Positions 14,631 through 17,711 of a stretch of 17,711 bases of DNA are shown piece after piece; positions within the stretch are counted from its first letter, which is position 1; each line of letters starts with the position of its first letter. Origin of the DNA: CAYFPX01 sp964501915 (GTDB taxonomy: Bacteria; Myxococcota_A; UBA796; CAJQPC01); NCBI GenBank assembly GCA_964501915.1, contig CAZCVP010000178.1, positions 1 through 17,711 on the forward strand, written 5' to 3'. The position numbers were made by a program, and so were the translations under genes. The notes beneath the pieces were generated by a model, which made no database searches, had not been told where the DNA came from, and saw only the letters and a list, made by a program, of their open reading frames with translations.

Positions 14631-15846
14631 CGTGGAGCCGTCCTCGCACCAGCGGGCTCGGATCGGGGAGCTCGCGCGCCCGTCCCAGGCCCGGCTCCAG
14701 CGCCTCGGCCAGCCGGGCGGCGGTCCAGCGGACCAGCTCCGGGTGCTCGCTGCCGACGAAGCCGAGGAAGAAGTCGGCCTCGGGGGGTTCGGCTCGCCGG
14801 GCCGCGGCTTCGAGCAGCACGATGAGCGCCTCGGAGCCCGGGTCCTGGGCCACCGGACGGCGCCCGGGACCCAGACAGAAGACCGCGGGGATGGTGGTCT
14901 CCCCCGGGCGCTCCTCGGGCCAGAAGTCGCGGCCCTTGACCAGGTGGGCCTTGCGTCCCGCGGTGGGGGAGGCCGCCAGGGGCTGGCGGTCGCTCAGGGC
15001 GGCGCGGAGCTCCCGGGACCAGCGGTCCAGGTCGGAGTCGCCCACCGCCGTGATGCGCAGGGCGACGGCCATGCGCACGTGGGGAGCGGCTGCTGGAGGG
15101 AGGTGGTCGAGCAGCTCGCCGCTCAGGTCGGTGGCGCCCGCATAGGCCTGCGTGGCCCAGCGGGCCCAGGCCTGGTCCTCGTAGAGGTGGCCGACCTGTT
15201 CTCCAGCGGCGTCGCGCAGCTTGGCGATGGCAGCGACGATGGTGGCGACGTCGTCGACCGTCAGTCGGTCTGCGGGGGGGATCGGAGGCAGGGCGAGGGC
15301 GAGCACGTGCTCGATGCAGGGGGTCTGGAAGGGCCCCGCCGCGGCGCAGTGGGCCAGCGCCTCGGAGAATGCCGCCGCGCCCCGCTGCTCCACGGTGCGC
15401 TCCGCCTCCCGGAAGCGGCACTCGTGGGCGGCCTCGCCGCCGGTGTCGGGACAGGTGGTGGCGACGGGCGTGGACGGCTGGGCCGGCGGTGGCAGGTGGC
15501 TGGAGGCCGGTCCGCTGGCCCTGCGGGGCGGGGGTGGAGCGGCGTGGGCCCGCTCTCCGGCGGCCAGGTGGGGCCGGTCCTTGATCCTCTGGCAGCGCTG
15601 GCCGGTCGGTCCGTCGTGGGGGAGGCGGCGGCAGAGGGCGTCCAGGAGCTCGGGGGCGCCGCGGCTCAGGGTGTCGACCAGCACGGCCTGTTCGCTCGGA
15701 TCGAGGGCCGGCAGGGTCTCCAGGACCCGCTCCGGGTCCTGCCGGAAGGTCTCGACCATCAGCGCCTGGCGGCAGGCCCCGTCGGTGCAGGCCGACCAGG
15801 TCGGCGTGCCACCGCAGGCGAACAGGACGGAGGCCAGCCACCACAT
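14623..15846 (-). CDS. lipoprotein of unknown function, first gene of the membrane operon
   Basis: A 407-aa protein with a very short lipoprotein-type signal (MWWLASVLFACGG, Cys11), as in other lipoproteins of this window. AGGGAG lies seven bases upstream of the ATG. After a Cys-containing helical segment (to about 95) comes a Pro/Ala-rich linker (about 100-130), then a helical region with several Cys (CPDTGG, HECRF, HCAAAG, CIEHVL) and a C-terminal part (about 285-400) ending in helices (SEALIVLLEAAARRAEP, VRWTAARLAEALEP) that could be HEAT-like. I do not recognise the family. It leads the operon with two GT-C-like membrane proteins, which suggests an envelope partner role. Confidence 0.65.
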   Translation of the reverse strand: MWWLASVLFACGGTPTWSACTDGACRQALMVETFRQDPERVLETLPALDPSEQAVLVDTLSRGAPELLDALCRRLPHDGPTGQRCQRIKDRPHLAAGERAHAAPPPPRRASGPASSHLPPPAQPSTPVATTCPDTGGEAAHECRFREAERTVEQRGAAAFSEALAHCAAAGPFQTPCIEHVLALALPPIPPADRLTVDDVATIVAAIAKLRDAAGEQVGHLYEDQAWARWATQAYAGATDLSGELLDHLPPAAAPHVRMAVALRITAVGDSDLDRWSRELRAALSDRQPLAASPTAGRKAHLVKGRDFWPEERPGETTIPAVFCLGPGRRPVAQDPGSEALIVLLEAAARRAEPPEADFFLGFVGSEHPELVRWTAARLAEALEPGLGRARELPDPSPLVRGRLHGD

Positions 15847-15927
15847 GGTCGCTCCCTATCCGACTCCTCGGTGCTCTTCGGGCTGCCCCCTTTCCGCCAG
15901 CACCGTGCGTGTGCATGTCAGGCGCCC

Positions 15928-15933
15928 AGGAGG
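15928..15933 (+). promoter_or_regulatory. strong Shine-Dalgarno deciding the oxidoreductase start
   Basis: AGGAGG seven bases before the ATG at 15940 fixes this start, although the frame is open far upstream. The 93-bp divergent gap 15847-15939 must also hold the promoter of the minus-strand lipoprotein operon, but I see no convincing -35/-10 pair in it. Confidence 0.6.
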
Positions 15934-15939
15934 CCGTCC

Positions 15940-16962
15940 ATGCAGAGGCTCGTCTTCCCCCGCTACGGGGATCCTTCGATCATCGAGCTGGAGGAGGTCG
16001 AGGAGCTGGCGCCCGGCCCGGGGGAGATCCGGGTCGCGGTCGAGGCCAGTGGCGTGAACTTCGCCGACGTGATGGCCCGCATGGGGCTCTATCCGGACGC
16101 GCCGCCCCTGCCGATGGTGGTCGGCTACGAGGTGGCCGGCACCATCGATGCCGTCGGCGAGGGCATCGACGAGGGCCGGCTCGGCGAGCCGGTCGTCGCG
16201 ATGTGCCGCTTCGGGGGCTACGCCAGCCAGGTCGTGGTCCCGGCGAGCCAGGCCGTGAGGCGGCCCGAGGGCATGGACGCCGCCACGGCGGCGGCCATCC
16301 CGGTCCAGGCCCTGACCGCCTGGATGATGACCGAGGTCTACGGGCGCGTGCGAGCGGGTGACCGGGTGCTGGTGCACAGCGCCGGGGGCGGCGTGGGGCT
16401 GATGGCCCTGGAGCTGCTCGAGTGGCGGGGAGCCACGGCGGTCGGCACCGCCTCGGCCCACAAGCACGCCTTCCTGGCCGAGCGGGGCTACGACCAGCTC
16501 ATCGACTACCGCACCCAGGACTACGCCGAGGTCCTGGAGGACCAGGAGGGCTTCGACCTGGTGCTCGACCCGCTGGGCGGCGAGAACTGGGCCAAGGGCC
16601 TGAAGCTCCTGCGGCCCGGGGGACGGCTGATCTGCTTCGGCTTCTCCAAGAACGCCGAGGGGCGCAGCTCGCGCAGTGTCTTCGCGACGCTGGGCAACTT
16701 CCTGGCCGTGCCCTGGCTCAAGTTCAACCCTCTGTGGCTGATCAACAACAACGTCGGTGTGTGTGGCGTGAACCTGGGTCACCTCTGGACCTACGCGGAC
16801 ACGCTCTCGGAGTGGCTGACGGAGATCCTGGCGCTGTGGGAGCAGGGCAGGCTGCGGGTGCAGATCCATGCCCAGGTGCCGTTCTCGACCGCGGCGGAGG
16901 CGCACCGGATCCTGCACGACCGGGAGAACCTGGGGAAGGTGTTGTTGTTGCCGGGGCAGTAG
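15940..16962 (+). CDS. zinc-less medium-chain dehydrogenase/reductase, VAT-1 / quinone oxidoreductase type
   Basis: A 340-aa cytosolic NAD(P)H-dependent oxidoreductase. The N-terminal catalytic GroES-like domain (about 1-125) has ASGVNFADVMARMGLYP (37-53), the pattern of quinone oxidoreductases and VAT-1 homologues, and none of the structural zinc cysteines. The Rossmann domain (about 126-290) has the nucleotide-binding AGGGVG (148-153). The segment LINNNVGVCGVNLGHLW (267-283) is also like VAT-1. It probably reduces quinones or other activated carbonyl or alkene substrates; the physiological one is unknown. It is divergent from the lipoprotein operon and followed 41 bp later by a lipoprotein gene on the same strand. 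Family assignment is firm, substrate is not. Confidence 0.88.
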   Translation: MQRLVFPRYGDPSIIELEEVEELAPGPGEIRVAVEASGVNFADVMARMGLYPDAPPLPMVVGYEVAGTIDAVGEGIDEGRLGEPVVAMCRFGGYASQVVVPASQAVRRPEGMDAATAAAIPVQALTAWMMTEVYGRVRAGDRVLVHSAGGGVGLMALELLEWRGATAVGTASAHKHAFLAERGYDQLIDYRTQDYAEVLEDQEGFDLVLDPLGGENWAKGLKLLRPGGRLICFGFSKNAEGRSSRSVFATLGNFLAVPWLKFNPLWLINNNVGVCGVNLGHLWTYADTLSEWLTEILALWEQGRLRVQIHAQVPFSTAAEAHRILHDRENLGKVLLLPGQ

Positions 16963-16963
16963 G

Positions 16964-16991
16964 CCCGGCCCGGGTCGTGCTACCACTGGTA
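16964..16991 (+). other. short dyads after the oxidoreductase gene
   Basis: CCCGG-C-CCGGG (16964-16974) and TACCA-C-TGGTA (16981-16991) fill most of the 41-bp gap before the next gene. They are too short and T-poor to call a terminator; the second could be a small operator. Read-through into the lipoprotein gene is plausible. Confidence 0.2.
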
Positions 16992-17003
16992 CCGGAGGTG
17001 GTC

Positions 17004-17525
<522 letters not shown>

Positions 17526-17595
17526 GCGTGGGCGGCGTGGCTCGGCCTCGGTGTGGCATGATGCTCTCGGTCCCCGGCCCGATCGAGGTGTCTCC

Positions 17596-17711
17596 ATGAG
17601 CCCGACGCTGCTCGCCCTCTTCGCCAGCCTGCTCGTCGCCTGCGGCGGCTCCGACACCAGTGACGACACGGGACCGGGAGACACCGACACGGACACCGAC
17701 ACCGACACCGA
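17596..17711 (+). CDS. lipoprotein with Asp-Thr repeat, N-terminal fragment
   Basis: The gene runs off the right edge; 38 codons are visible. GAGGTG lies five bases before the ATG. The start is a clear lipoprotein signal (MSPTLLALFASLLVACGG, Cys16), followed by a Ser/Asp/Gly segment and the beginning of an Asp-Thr tract (GDTDTDTDTDT) still running at the window end. It resembles the preceding lipoprotein in architecture, but the folded domain is outside the window, so function cannot be judged. Confidence 0.75.
   Translation, partial: MSPTLLALFASLLVACGGSDTSDDTGPGDTDTDTDTDT
17680..17711 (+). repeat. second GACACC tract, continuing past the window
   Basis: GACACC units with one GACACG variant encode Asp-Thr dipeptides in the partial lipoprotein. 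The total copy number cannot be seen. Confidence 0.75.

Noticed and set aside
13038..14825. 595-codon plus-strand open frame
   Set aside because: Antisense shadow of the membrane protein gene, Gln/Gly/Glu-rich, without domains.

Overview
This is a very GC-rich window whose gene content points to a myxobacterium-like delta-proteobacterium (Myxococcota). The signs are a secreted protein built from MopE-type Cys/Asp repeats, several short-signal lipoproteins with Asp-Thr dipeptide tracts, a CHAT-FHA signalling protein beside an ECF sigma factor, and strong G/C third-position bias in every real gene. The assignment is inferred from content; there is no rRNA or other phylogenetic marker here.

Layout, left to right. 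(1) 1-319: no convincing gene, but two strong hairpins. (2) 320-1575, minus: a two-gene arsenic operon, arsenite methyltransferase (arsM) followed by a cysteine-containing MarR-family regulator. The two overlap at ATGA. The upstream AT-rich patch holds a promoter and an inverted repeat covering the -10. (3) 1809-4898: a divergent module. On the minus strand is a 600-aa CHAT protease / Clp-N repeat / FHA fusion. On the plus strand are an ECF sigma factor and, overlapping it at ATGA, a cysteine-free 232-aa protein that sits where an anti-sigma would. This is the most interesting system in the window. (4) 4963-6606, plus: a multi-membrane-span GT-C-like protein, whose stop codon directly abuts the stop codon of the next, convergent gene. 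(5) 6607-10636, minus: a very large lipoprotein with Ig-like domains, about 10-11 MopE-type repeats and a right-handed beta-helix. It is split into two frames by what looks like a 43-bp insertion between 10-bp direct repeats; removing 43 bp restores one 1328-codon frame. (6) 10774-15846, minus: a three-gene operon (lipoprotein, then two related GT-C-like membrane proteins) with overlapping stop/start codons and a likely terminator. (7) 15940-16962, plus: a VAT-1-like quinone oxidoreductase. (8) 17004-17711, plus: two successive lipoproteins with Asp-Thr repeat tracts, the second cut by the window end.

How they may work together: the arsenic operon is self-contained. The CHAT/sigma/partner set looks like a proteolysis- or phosphopeptide-linked transcription switch; by analogy with the CHAT protease-sigma circuit of type III-E CRISPR (no CRISPR components here), regulated cleavage could free the sigma factor. 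The three GT-C-like proteins and the large surface lipoprotein suggest envelope or surface glycan work, but no substrate can be read from sequence.
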